Assembly: GCF_030704535.1 (NCBI RefSeq)
Contig: NC_081810.1
Span: 5,055,501 to 5,119,500 of the forward strand
Direction of reading: 5' to 3'
Source: Vitis vinifera
Taxonomy: Eukaryota > Streptophyta > Magnoliopsida > Vitales > Vitaceae
Length of the DNA stretch: 64,000 nt
Positions 24,548 to 33,913 of this stretch are shown here, piece after piece; positions within the stretch are counted from its first letter, which is position 1, and each line of letters begins with the position of its first letter. Both the position numbers and the translations under genes were made by a program. The notes under the pieces were generated by a model, which saw only the letters and a program-made list of their open reading frames with translations, was not told the origin of the DNA and ran no database searches.

Positions 24548-27500
24548 TTAAAAAACAAAAAAAAACAAAAACAGAAGCAATTTTATTAAGGGGAAGAATC
24601 TGAAAGGACTAAATATAATGACTACCACTGATAACCATTCTAAACTCACCATAACAGGTATCATTTTGGCACACTTTGCGAGCGTTTGTACTGGAAAACT
24701 GACGTACTTGAGGGCCTGAAGCAAGTATTTGTGGTCATTTAAATTGTATCAACCATTGTTTATAATTTATCAACTTGAGACTGAAACTAACTATTCATTA
24801 AATTTGTTCAAAAAATAAATAAGCAGCATTACTGCAGATATTTTTCCTCCCATTAAGGTGGCGTTCGGGTAATAAACATTGAAAATGATCACAGCTCACC
24901 TCATACTGGCATGTTGTGGTTAGTATGTTTGACACTGATATGAGGCAGTACTTGTAAACTGGAGCAACAGGATCCAATGCCTTTTTACTTGCCTACATGA
25001 AAAGACAAAGAAAATGAAAGTTGTAACTGAAGGAGATATTGCAAACTCAAAGCAATTTAACTTGTACTCCATGCCTTTAGATAGATGGTTCCTGTATTTT
25101 CATTAGGCATTTCACAGTCTACCGCATGCTGAAGTGCAGAGTGTGAGACACAGGTTTGGATCTCCATGGAAAAGACAACTAGAACTCACTCATAGGTCTA
25201 CAAAAAAACTTCAATCAGCTGATTATAACAACTTACCAGTAAAGCACCCGCAGAGACAGCAGATGTTGTAATGCGGTTGCAGAAAACAAGAAACAATGAG
25301 TACTTAAAATATTCTTTATCGGCTCCATATGGAACCCTCATGATCTTTTCCTGCATGCAATAAATTTTGTTAACTTCTAAACGAAAATAACTGAAATTTA
25401 TAGACTGAGAATGAACAAAATACTATGATTTAGTTAAGAAAATTAATGGCAAAAAGCACAAATTGGACAAAACAAAGCTTGACATACAATGTAGTTAAAC
25501 TACAATGATGTAGGCACATATTTTTATTGAAAGATGGTGAGAATATAAGCAGATTCCAATCAGTTTACAATGTAAGTGAAATGGACAGAAAAACTAAAGC
25601 AGAATGAAGGGCAAAAACACATGCCTGAAACTGGCTAGTACCATCCCATTTGTTCCCAACAATTAACCCCGTTGATGATCAACATAAGTATGATCTTGCA
25701 GAGTGTAGGTAAAGTAAAAACCCTAGTATGACTATATATCATACAAAAGGTGAAAAGCACTAACATATTACAAGAATAATAAAACATTTCACAATCTCCT
25801 CCTGTATATCCCTAAGGCAAAGCTGCTAGTCACCTCTTCCATCATATGAGTTAGCTTCTTTTACTTGGTCATTCTTCTTTTTGCTTCAGACATCAACTAA
25901 GCTCCCCTTTTGACATTAGAACTTCTGTAGGATTTCCCTTCCATGGCCATGTAGTGATTGGTTATGAAATGATACCATGTTACAAGACTCCTACTTAGTG
26001 TTTTAGATGTCTAAAATTTGTCAGTAGATCAATTGAAATGTCCTAGATCTGGGGATATTAACAGACATTTTAAATGATGCTTTTAGACATTAAATTTTCT
26101 CTCACCGTTCCAAGATAAAACATCAACACATTATTTATATTGTCAATCTATTGAGATGTTGAGGATAATGTGTACATTTTCAATATCATTGATAATAGAT
26201 ATACTGGGATAGCAATCTATATCATAGATGGTACTTTTCTTATAATATTTATTCATATAATGTACTACATTTAATGTGATTCCAAAAAAATTAATTATTT
26301 CTTGATATCAATCTCAACAGCAGATTCAAAACTAATAATTGAAGTTGAAGTTTACATCATTCCTTTTTTCTTTTCATCACCAAATAGAGATGTAAGTTTG
26401 TAACAAAAAGCACATAACAAAAGGGGGTACTCATGTGCACAGGAAGCATACAAAGGGCATCAAATTGAAAAGAAAAGAGCAAGCTATACAAAAATCTTAT
26501 TATCCCCCACACAGAGCATCAACAAATCCAACAAAGAGCATATAACCATCCCCAATAGGACTCTAGATTGCTCCTAAGGGGATTTAACGAAGGCCTCCTT
26601 CAATCTTTGATCAAATGACTTCTCTTTTTTTGAAGATCCAACCATTGCACTTTCTTGATATGCACCATAACAGGCAAAGTGGAATCATATATCACACTTC
26701 CCTCAGCCTCTTTTTCATGCCCCAAGCTTGCCAACTCATGATTTTTTATCATCTCTAATTCTAAAAGCACCCACAACAAATAAGCTGAAACTAACAAATA
26801 AGCTGTCCCACAACAACTAGGCTTTACAACATCTGAGTTATAATATGGCTTATTATTTTTCCATTCGATTTGCAGAGATTATGTCTATTCACCAAGGTTC
26901 ATCCCCTTCTAATAAGTTGGTCAGTCAATTTATAGTAAAAATCTTCTCTCAAGCAACTTCTGAAGCACAAAATGAAAAAAAAATGCTCTCAGAGGGGCAC
27001 AGGTACCACATACCATCAACACATGAAATTATAAAAGGGCCTCACATTGAACTACCCCTCCTTCCTTCCCCTCCACATGAGACTATCCCTCCCCCCACCC
27101 CTTAAATTCAAGGAATAAATTCACTGCAAAAACTGGCCAACTAACTCTAGCATCCACTCATGAAAAGGACTTGACAAGCAAGGGCTCCACTAACCCTGAG
27201 CCACCTCAATTACACAGAAATTTGCCAGTGTGCATTTGACAGTAGCAACCTATAGAGAGAAGGAAACACTTCTTTCAAAGGATTCTCAACAACTGACCCA
27301 TCCAATCAAAACTTCGTCCTCATCCCACTCCTAACCAAATAGGAGGTTCTAAGAGTGAACTCTTCCCACCCCCATCTAATAGCTTTCTAGAACCCCACAC
27401 CAAACACCTCTCTCACCTCCTGGGTGCACCAAGCACCATTCATCACTCCAAACTTTCCTTATATGACCTTCCCACAAGTTATACAACTCATTTGGAAACC

Positions 27501-28614
27501 TCCATCGTACTTTGTATGATTTTTCCTTTTCTCTCTTTCTTTCTTTCTTTCTTCGTTTTTTTTTTATTTATGGAACTTTTTGGTTTATCTACTTCAGTTT
27601 TGCATCAGAGGTATTTCATGATTTTACATATGCAACTTCTTTACTAATCTTTGCTTGCTCTTCTTAGTTCTTGCCTGTTTTAATAATTTGCCTTTGTTTA
27701 ATTTCTAGGAATGAGAAGTCAAAATTGTAGGTATAAGTTAACCATTCACTTGTTGGAATGCTTAGGATAGAGTTTCATGAAATTCATACCAGAAATTCCT
27801 GCAATCCACTGGGTTCAGTTCCTAAAATCTAAACACTTGACTAGCAATGAACCAAGCCGATGCAACGAACAAGGAATAACAACCCTCAAAATGGAAGAAA
27901 AACAAGTACTTCCAGTTCTCCAGAAAATGCTTTTGCATGCCAAAAAAAGAATAGATTCTTATTGAACTTAGTAAACAAAGGGGCAGCCAGTTTATAACAA
28001 TAAACAGGACTATCCTGCTTTCAACCAAGCTAATCCTAAGAAATTCCCCTAGCAATAGCATTTCAGTATCCCCAACCCTACTAAAAGCTGCATTAAAATA
28101 ATGAAAAATCCTCCCATCCATTTATCTCGATCATCATAGGCCTTCTCACAGCATAAATTTTAGCTCTAAGGAGCACCCTGCTTTCAGGAAAAATCCTTGC
28201 ATATTTTTCATGTTGGATGGTTCAAGAACAAAATGAATTCCATTAAAATTGCATATTCAACTTCAAAGACTAGGAGGCCGAGAAAGAGTTTTTATTGAGA
28301 TCACATTACATATCCTTAAAGGTAAAGTCAGAGGTGTATATAAATTTCAATTTTTCATTCGATCAACGCTTTAAATCAGCATTGGAACCCTAATCCTACC
28401 TTCGGCAGAAGTGAGGCCGCCGAAGGATCATCATTGTCAAATTTTCAAAATCAAAGCATAAACTGGGATCAGGCTGAATCATCAAACCAAAAAAGGAAAA
28501 AAGTACCTGTAGAACACCATAGATGACGAGAGTGGTCATGATTCCGACCACCGCGAGCACACCTTTCCAGAACCTGTTCTCTTTCTGAACAGCTGGCGCT
28601 GCTGCAGCTTCCAT
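14612..28614 (-). CDS. UTR5: UDP-galactose/UDP-glucose transporter 5-type nucleotide-sugar transporter (SLC35B family)
   Basis: Multi-pass ER/Golgi nucleotide-sugar transporter of the SLC35B type, closest from memory to Arabidopsis UTR5/UTR2. It is expected to exchange cytosolic UDP-sugar for UMP. Eleven exons: 28614-28507, 25350-25237, 24992-24900, 24715-24650, 23717-23619, 19470-19391, 17106-16994, 15370-15282, 15073-14987, 14883-14815 and 14728-14612. These give 344 residues and every phase closes. Diagnostic stretches are EKIMRVPYGADKEYFKYSLF, NILTTTCQYEALKYVSFPVQ, KCAKMIPVMVWGTLIMQKRY, GFDGFTSTFQDKLFRGYN and RTFGALTFATIMTTRQLVSI. About ten hydrophobic segments are expected for the family. 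The tail KSMPQKPSPSEEREIEASKP is charged and lacks a dilysine ER signal. The gene is unusually long for about 1 kb of coding sequence because intron 1 is 3.2 kb and intron 5 is 4.1 kb and holds a LINE. The exact substrate is inferred. Confidence 0.93.
17440..17520 (+). repeat. possible SINE-like or LINE-associated repeat
   Basis: The stretch ttgaggcctaactcaagtg, then ggggttgtgggaggttcc and tagtttgagtttgagtgggg, has the layout of a tRNA-derived A box and B box. The match is loose and no poly-A tail or target duplication was seen. Confidence 0.2.
17680..18245 (+). mobile_element. decayed LINE 3' end in transporter intron 7's upstream neighbour (intron 6)
   Basis: The plus strand reads DQMLVHYSKVRILWQLVFSL, then FGVMWV and, after breaks, GSFVEKWKKASRVVHLCIF and LWMERYRRS. 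This aligns with the C-terminal zf-RVT part of the large LINE at 22770-22990 (DQLLLHCEKTRE, GSFVGKKRKAVWQVGPLCLF, WKAMNK). A further coding remnant, TSMIGFIDWLSSM followed by a stop, lies at 18065-18110, and the piece ends in a short A-run (18238-18243). A block at 17935-18025 resembles a LINE tail in the opposite direction and appears nested inside. It lies between transporter exons 6 and 7, opposite to the gene. Confidence 0.7.
19838..23253 (+). mobile_element. 5'-truncated L1-type LINE inserted antisense in transporter intron 5
   Basis: About 3.4 kb non-LTR retrotransposon copy. It starts inside the endonuclease domain, so ORF1 and the endonuclease N-terminus are missing, as expected from incomplete target-primed reverse transcription. 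It ends in an A-tail (23243-23255, after TTATTGATC). Target-site duplications flank it: AACTGAGTATA (19827-19837) and AACTAAGTATA (23254-23264), 11 bases with one difference; the A-tail and the right copy share an AA boundary. It lies between transporter exons 5 and 6 on the opposite strand, so its poly-A signal does not act in the gene's direction. Confidence 0.9.
19850..23052 (+). pseudogene. LINE ORF2 remnant: endonuclease end, reverse transcriptase, zf-RVT
   Basis: Broken ORF2. Endonuclease C-terminal part: CVARDFNMIRFPSERSRGG and FTWSGGLNNRLKSRIDRFL (19850-20070). The reverse transcriptase begins near 20940 with FLVLIPKKGRAEDLKDFKPI and continues through QNAFVEGRQIMDAMLIANKA, LDIEKTYDHVDWSFL and SSRGLRQGDPLLLYLFV. 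The catalytic box is FANDTLIF (21522-21545), where the family has F-A-D-D, so one catalytic Asp is lost. The zf-RVT region (FSVKSLYRAL; RGWALANRCFLCQMCKES) follows at 22550-22770. In-frame stops include 20069, 20502, 21507, 21961, 22303, 22675 and 23050, and there are several frame breaks. It cannot encode an active enzyme. Confidence 0.9.
24514..24545. repeat. (TAA/AAT)n microsatellite
   Basis: About ten AAT units in transporter intron 4, followed by A-rich sequence. Confidence 0.95.
26390..27530 (-). mobile_element. decayed LINE remnant in transporter intron 1
   Basis: The reverse complement of 27240-27420 reads QEVREVFGVGF, KAIRWGWEEFTLRTSYLV and SGMRTKF, parallel to EAREAYGVGLRKAISKLG and GDGKKVRFW in the large LINE. 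Further on come SSPFHEWMLEL, DSLMW and a degraded copy of the FSVKALY motif (about 27000-27140). The lower end (26425-26480) matches the LINE 3'-UTR tract seen at 1680-1740. The middle part (26600-26800) encodes LYDSTLPVMVHIKKVQWLDL-like sequence that I cannot place. Many stops and frame breaks are present. The orientation is the same as the host gene. Confidence 0.7.
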
Positions 28615-29615
28615 TCAAACTCTGCCACTTGCTTCACCAATTCAACACAATATCCACGCTTATCACAATACACAAACTCCCCATAAATATATGTACAGAG
28701 AAAGAAAGAAAGAGAGAGGAAAATGCTTACCAAACTGTGCAAACACAACGCAGTGAACAGAACCGGAACGACGACGCAGTATCGCCGGAAAATCCAGACC
28801 GATTATTGAAAGGCGCGAGGATTTGGGATCAAAAAGAAAGAGTCAAGGGGTACACGAGTCATCCGGGGGATGCATCACATTGGAAATGGGCTTCGGTCTG
28901 AGAAAACAGAGCGAGTCGTAGAGAGAGAAAATGGGCGAGATTATTTGATTTTTGTATTTTAAAATTATTATGACCGGAGTCTCGATGTCGCCCGCCACTC
29001 TCTCTCCAGCTTTCCGGTCCCGCGTTGCCACGTAGGAGTGGGTCCCGGATCAGGTGTACTAATCGAGCTACAAGATGTTGGCGCGTGGTGGCACGGACTG
29101 ATGCGGACCGTTGGTATAGTGGACGGCATGTTCAATGAAAAAAAAAAGCTCACGTGGCTGCATTTTAGACTATTAAAGTTAGAGAAAGTGCCATTTTGCA
29201 GCTTTCTATTTAATTAATTCATTGTTTTATTGAACGGATTTATTAGAATCTTAGACAACAAGCTAATATATTAATCCTACCGTTAGATTTTTAAACTTGT
29301 TGGCTTTAAATTTTTGAGCTTTTGAAGGTTTTCATTAATTGATTTTACCCATAATTTTTTAATAATGTGAAAGATATCAATTAAATAATCTATAATTATT
29401 CTAATGGCCATGACAAAATAAAATAAAAGATATTAATTTGTAAGATATTTTTACTTATTTTTTTAATTTAAAAAGTAGGTATATAAAATTCATTGATCTC
29501 AAGTTTTCTTAAACTAGCTCATCACACATTTATTGCATGTGAGAGACTCCTGGAAACATTTAAAAAATAAAAAGAACTTGTATCTACATAATGATGATTG
29601 AGAAAAGTTTTTATA

Positions 29616-29619
<4 letters not shown>

Positions 29620-29660
<41 letters not shown>
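29620..29660. repeat. (TA)n microsatellite with (TGTA)n extension
   Basis: About 14 TA units (29620-29648), then tgtatgtatgta. Confidence 0.95.
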
Positions 29661-29782
29661 AAATTCATTTTAATCTTGTAAGGGCGTTTTAAACAAATAA
29701 TATCCACACAGATGTGGATTTTTTAAAAAATGTCTAATATCTATGAACACATAATGTTTAATGTTTCAAATAAGAAAGTTAT

Positions 29783-30059
29783 GTGGTGTTTGTTTTTTTG
29801 ATTTTTTGTTGAAAGCAATTTGTTTTCAAAATTTAAGTTGTTTATTTTTTTATTTTTTTTATAACCTATTATAAACTTTTTATTAAATGGAAAAAGTCAA
29901 AATATATAGTTTTTTTTTAATAAAAAAGATAATATATTGATTTTTATTTATTTTTTAATATTTAATAAAAATAAAATATTATAAAAAAAAACAACCTAAT
30001 ATTTAACATTATTAAACATCAAAGTTCTATTTAAAATTAAGTAAAAAAACAAACACCAC
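29783..30059. mobile_element. 277-bp MITE with perfect 17-bp terminal inverted repeats
   Basis: The left end is GTGGTGTTTGTTTTTTT, and the reverse complement of the right end is identical over 17 bases. It is flanked on both sides by TAT (29780-29782 and 30060-30062), compatible with a 3-bp target duplication as in PIF/Harbinger-type elements. The interior is AT-rich and non-coding. Confidence 0.8.
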
Positions 30060-30463
30060 TATATACTTGCTCCAAATGGTAAAAGATTTATTTTCTCAAA
30101 TCTCATAGACATGTAGGGTTGATCCGATTCCAAGCTTTTAGGAAGGAAAGTTTACCTTACTATACGTCTATACCATATGAAAGGAGGATGGGATAAGAGA
30201 AAAAGATATTACTTTTTCAAAGGCCGCCTTTTTCTATACATTTATCTTTCTTTATCCTTTTAATCAGATGAGTATAGACTATAAAGAGAGAAAAGATAGG
30301 TCCACTTAATAGCCCTTGATATATGAATGGAAAGAATAACAAAGTGAGCAAGAAATGAATAAGTTATAAGTATAAACCTGTAACTCTTTGTGTGAGAAGA
30401 GAAAGAGCTCATGTAGAGTGGTGCTCTGTCTCTTTGGTGGTTTGGTGTGGTCTATATTACAGG

Positions 30464-33107
30464 TCATTCTATGTCAGACCCATAGATATGTCCCATCTTG
30501 GTGCGTTTTGTTTCCAGGTACTTCTTGTTTTCCTCTGTAATGGGAGTCAACACCGGAACCCGCCCAACAACTGCTAACCCATATCCCTTCAGACCGGTGA
30601 ACTTGGCAGGGTTGTTGGTCATTAGCTGCATGGTTCTTACTCCTATATCTCTTAGGATCTGTTGGCACCAAAGTGAAACAACTTGGGTCAGGACCAGGAC
30701 TCAAGACTCATGCCCTTGAGGGCAAAAAAAAAAAAAGAGTCTGCCAAGTTGCTGACCTGGGCACCAATCCCATACTCACGAGCATCAACTGCTAACCCAA
30801 GTTCTAGATTGGCTTCAACTGTGTCATGACCTTCGTCTTGTAAGTTATAGGCCCGAAGTTTGTGACCAAGACCAATCCCCCTCCCTTCATGACCTCGGAG
30901 ATAGACCACAACTCCTCTGCCGGCTTGCTCGACTAACTGCATTGCCAAATCCAACTGGTTGCCACAATCACATCGAGCTGATCCGAATATGTCCCCAGTT
31001 AAACACTCTGAGTGAACTCTTACTAGGACATCTTGCCCTTGTCCAATGCTTCCCTGTTGAGTTTTGAAGCCCCGGTTTATTGCTCAACAGAAGTTGAGAT
31101 AGCAGTGCCATATCAAATTAGTTAAACAGAGGTTCTTTTTGAAGAAGTAATCAAGTATTAATACCTTTACAATGGCTACATGCTCTGTTCCATCTAGCTT
31201 TGAGCGATAGCAGTAAGCCTGAAATAGACCCCATTTAGTTGGTAGTCTGGAAATAGCAGTTCTTTCGACCAGTTTTTCCCTCTTTCTCCTATATCTACAG
31301 GCAGAGTGCATAATGGCCGTACATAAACACAGCCCAGAAACATAGTTCAGAAAAAATAAATGAAAAACACCAAAAATATTGTGAAACTTTTATCAATAAA
31401 ATGAAAGATGACAAAAAAAAAAAAGTACAGTAAATGAGACCAAGAAAACAGAGGAATGCATATTTAGAAATGTTAAGCTAAGTGCAAACAAACAAGTGAA
31501 TATCTATGTTGGATTGTGAAGTCTGAATGAATATTGTTGCACTACATAGGGATGTCTAGGATTGAGCACCCAGCGATCGAATTGTACGATCAGCTCGCAG
31601 GTCGCAGGAGTTTAAGGGGTATTGTATTTTTAATCCATTTAGGTTTCATTTTATAGAAAAAAAAAATTAGAATGTAATCATAATTGAGGGGAGAGAGCTT
31701 TCACTATTATAGCCCTTCATTTTTATTACCAGATTTTTTAGTATTGATGCACTCCATGAAGATCATATTAATCACGAACCACGCCAAAAATCTCGTCTTT
31801 TCTTTATTTTTGCTCTGTGTGGTTTGGTTAACAATCTCAAGTATATTAAACAGAAGAGAGGGTTGCATTGCTCACCTGATCAAATCAGTTATTGAGACCA
31901 TTGGGATGCTGTGCTCCAAGGCCAACTTTCTTAAACTGGGCAAAGTGGCTATAGAACCATCATCTCCATCAACAATAGCTGAAAGAACAGAAATTGGCTG
32001 CAAGCCCGCCAGCATGACCAAATCTACGGAAGCCTCGGTATGACCAGCTCTTCTCAGAACTCCGCCTTCTCGGTACTTGAGGGGAAAAACATGGCCTGGC
32101 CTTCTGAAGTCTTGTGGTGTAGAAATAGGAGATGAAAGAGCGAGAACAGTTTTTGCCCTGTCTGATGCTGATACTCCAGTGGAAGTTCCAGCTTTTGCGT
32201 CCTAAACAATCAAACAGTGGTACTTGAGTAACCTGCATTAGCTTATTTCATGGCTTTTCAAATCAAGTTCATATTTCTTATGTACTCAGATTATTGTGAA
32301 CCAAACAATACCACTGTGATTGTGAAAGTGGGAGCAGAAGAATCTTTATCTTCGCTGTCAGGTGACATTAGAGGGAGCTTCAGTCTCTCAAGGTGCTCCT
32401 CTTTCATGCCTACAGACACAATTCCCGACCCATGCTTAACCATAAATGCCATGTCCCGAGGACTAGTAAGAGATGCAGCCATGACAAGGTTCCCTTCAGC
32501 TTTCCCAATTTCATCATCTACTACAATCACAAACTAACACAATTTGAAGTAATGGGTCAACAAGTTTTTCTCGATTTTCCTGGAATTTTAATATTAAAGA
32601 ATTCAAGAGACCAGCGAATATGCAACCTTTCCTTGACGCAGTGTATTGAGAGCTTGCTCGATGGAAGAGAACCCCTCAGATGGGCTGTCAGGATCACCCT
32701 CAGCATCGCTAACGAAGAAATCAATGGTTTCGGGGGTAATTTCAGCATCCAGTGTCCCAAATGGCGCTGAAGTCGGCCCCTCAAGAGCACCCAACACAGA
32801 CCCATTTTCATTTGCCTTGAGAGGAATCTTATCAAAGACGTTTCCAGCTCCAACTCCAGACACCCCAACAGCCCAGCAAGTGGAACACCACCTGTGCCTG
32901 GAAAGCCCAACCCCAATCCCAACCCCAATACTCTGTGGAGCCGCAAGAGAGCGAGGAAAGCTGAAAGATAACCATCGTTAAAGTATAAATCAATTCAAAA
33001 AGACACCATACAGATGTGGATGAAGAGAAAGCAGACAGTTGGGTATCATACCTTGAACTGATGAATATGTGGGGGAAGAGAGGGTGAGGAAACAGAACGG
33101 AGTCCAT
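30464..33107 (-). CDS. RIBA3: RIBA3-type riboflavin biosynthesis protein, plastid: GTP cyclohydrolase II with degenerate DHBP synthase domain
   Basis: Plastid enzyme of riboflavin synthesis. Seven exons: 33107-33052, 32960-32627, 32533-32312, 32201-31876, 31295-31165 (upper edge 31294 by phase), 31053-30757 and 30658-30464, giving 519 residues with phases closed. The Ser/Pro/Arg-rich N-terminus ([19 protein letters not shown]) fits a transit peptide. The DHBP synthase domain (about 115-330) keeps [26 protein letters not shown] and [11 protein letters not shown]. However, the DDENRENEGD active-site box of bifunctional enzymes reads [10 protein letters not shown] (136-145). The GTP cyclohydrolase II domain (about 357-510) is intact: Zn ligands Cys373, Cys384 and Cys386 in [19 protein letters not shown], then [38 protein letters not shown] and [16 protein letters not shown]. 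The short C-terminus ([11 protein letters not shown]) is unlike the long tail of RIBA1. This pattern fits RIBA3, which in Arabidopsis lacks DHBP synthase activity. Confidence 0.92.
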
Positions 33108-33913
33108 GGAGGGCTGAGCGTTTGAGCTGAGGAGGTTTGAGGACGATATTCACAACTCAGAAGCTTCTGAAACTGGCCCTTTCGGTAGCTTTGCTTTTAT
33201 AGTTTGCACTTGGACTTGCCATATTGGAGAAGAAAAGCCCACCTCAAGTTCTGGATGTGTATAGCCGTTATCCAAATTTCTTAATCATTGGCTTGTACGG
33301 TGCTTTTAGCCACATGCATACTAATCACCAATTTCTACACTTCACTCGGAGTCGGATTCCCACTTCATTTAAGCTAACAAGGAAAGTACGCAACCATCTC
33401 CCTTCTCCTTGTCGAATACACTAAGCCCAAACATTTACATACTTTCCAACCTTTCATTCTCATTGTCTAGTACAAAATCCAAACATTTGCACAATGTTTG
33501 ACCTTTTCGGTCTAAAGCCATCCTTGGTGTTCTAAGTTAGAGCATTTGCACAATGTTCGGTCTTTTAGATTTGGACATTACTGCGGCCTAGCATTCTGCT
33601 TTGGGCGGTAGGCCCACGTAAATGTCGTTTGCGAACTCAACCTTGGCCCTCGGCTTGAGCCATTCCAAGCTCATATGAAATCCTTATTCAGCCCAATCGG
33701 ACCGGCCCATAGTCATACCCATAAACCCCTGCTGCCTTCTTCTCCAACCCCAAACCCTAGAGGCACGCCACCACAGGTCTCTCCATATTCACTCCACTAC
33801 GTAGATATTTCATATGGTTTTTCAATAAAACTGACTTTTATATATATTTTGAATTTTCCTTGTTGATTAGGGTTTCTATTTGATTGAAAGGGTGACAGTT
33901 TGTTCAGCAATCA
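33108..33913. promoter_or_regulatory. divergent RIBA3/RPL23A intergenic promoter region
   Basis: About 0.8 kb separates the two start codons, so both promoters must lie here. A 15-base direct repeat, CATTTGCACAATGTT, occurs at 33484 and 33543. The RPL23A side carries ribosomal-gene elements listed separately. Confidence 0.65.
33611..33759 (+). promoter_or_regulatory. site II-like (GGCCCA) motifs and telo-box of the RPL23A promoter
   Basis: GGCCCA occurs at 33611 and 33704 and AGCCCAA at 33690. A telo-box AAACCCTA lies at 33752-33759, about 155 bases before the ATG. Site II plus telo-box is the usual promoter pair of plant cytosolic ribosomal protein genes. A pyrimidine-rich stretch (cttcttctccaacccc) precedes the telo-box. 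Confidence 0.6.

Larger units (their letters stand above)
28615..30463. other. intergenic region: transporter promoter and RIBA3 3' flank
   Basis: The 28615-28930 part is less AT-rich and likely holds the transporter 5' leader and promoter. From 29160 on it is AT-rich with a TA microsatellite and a MITE (both listed). No gene is recognised. Confidence 0.6.
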
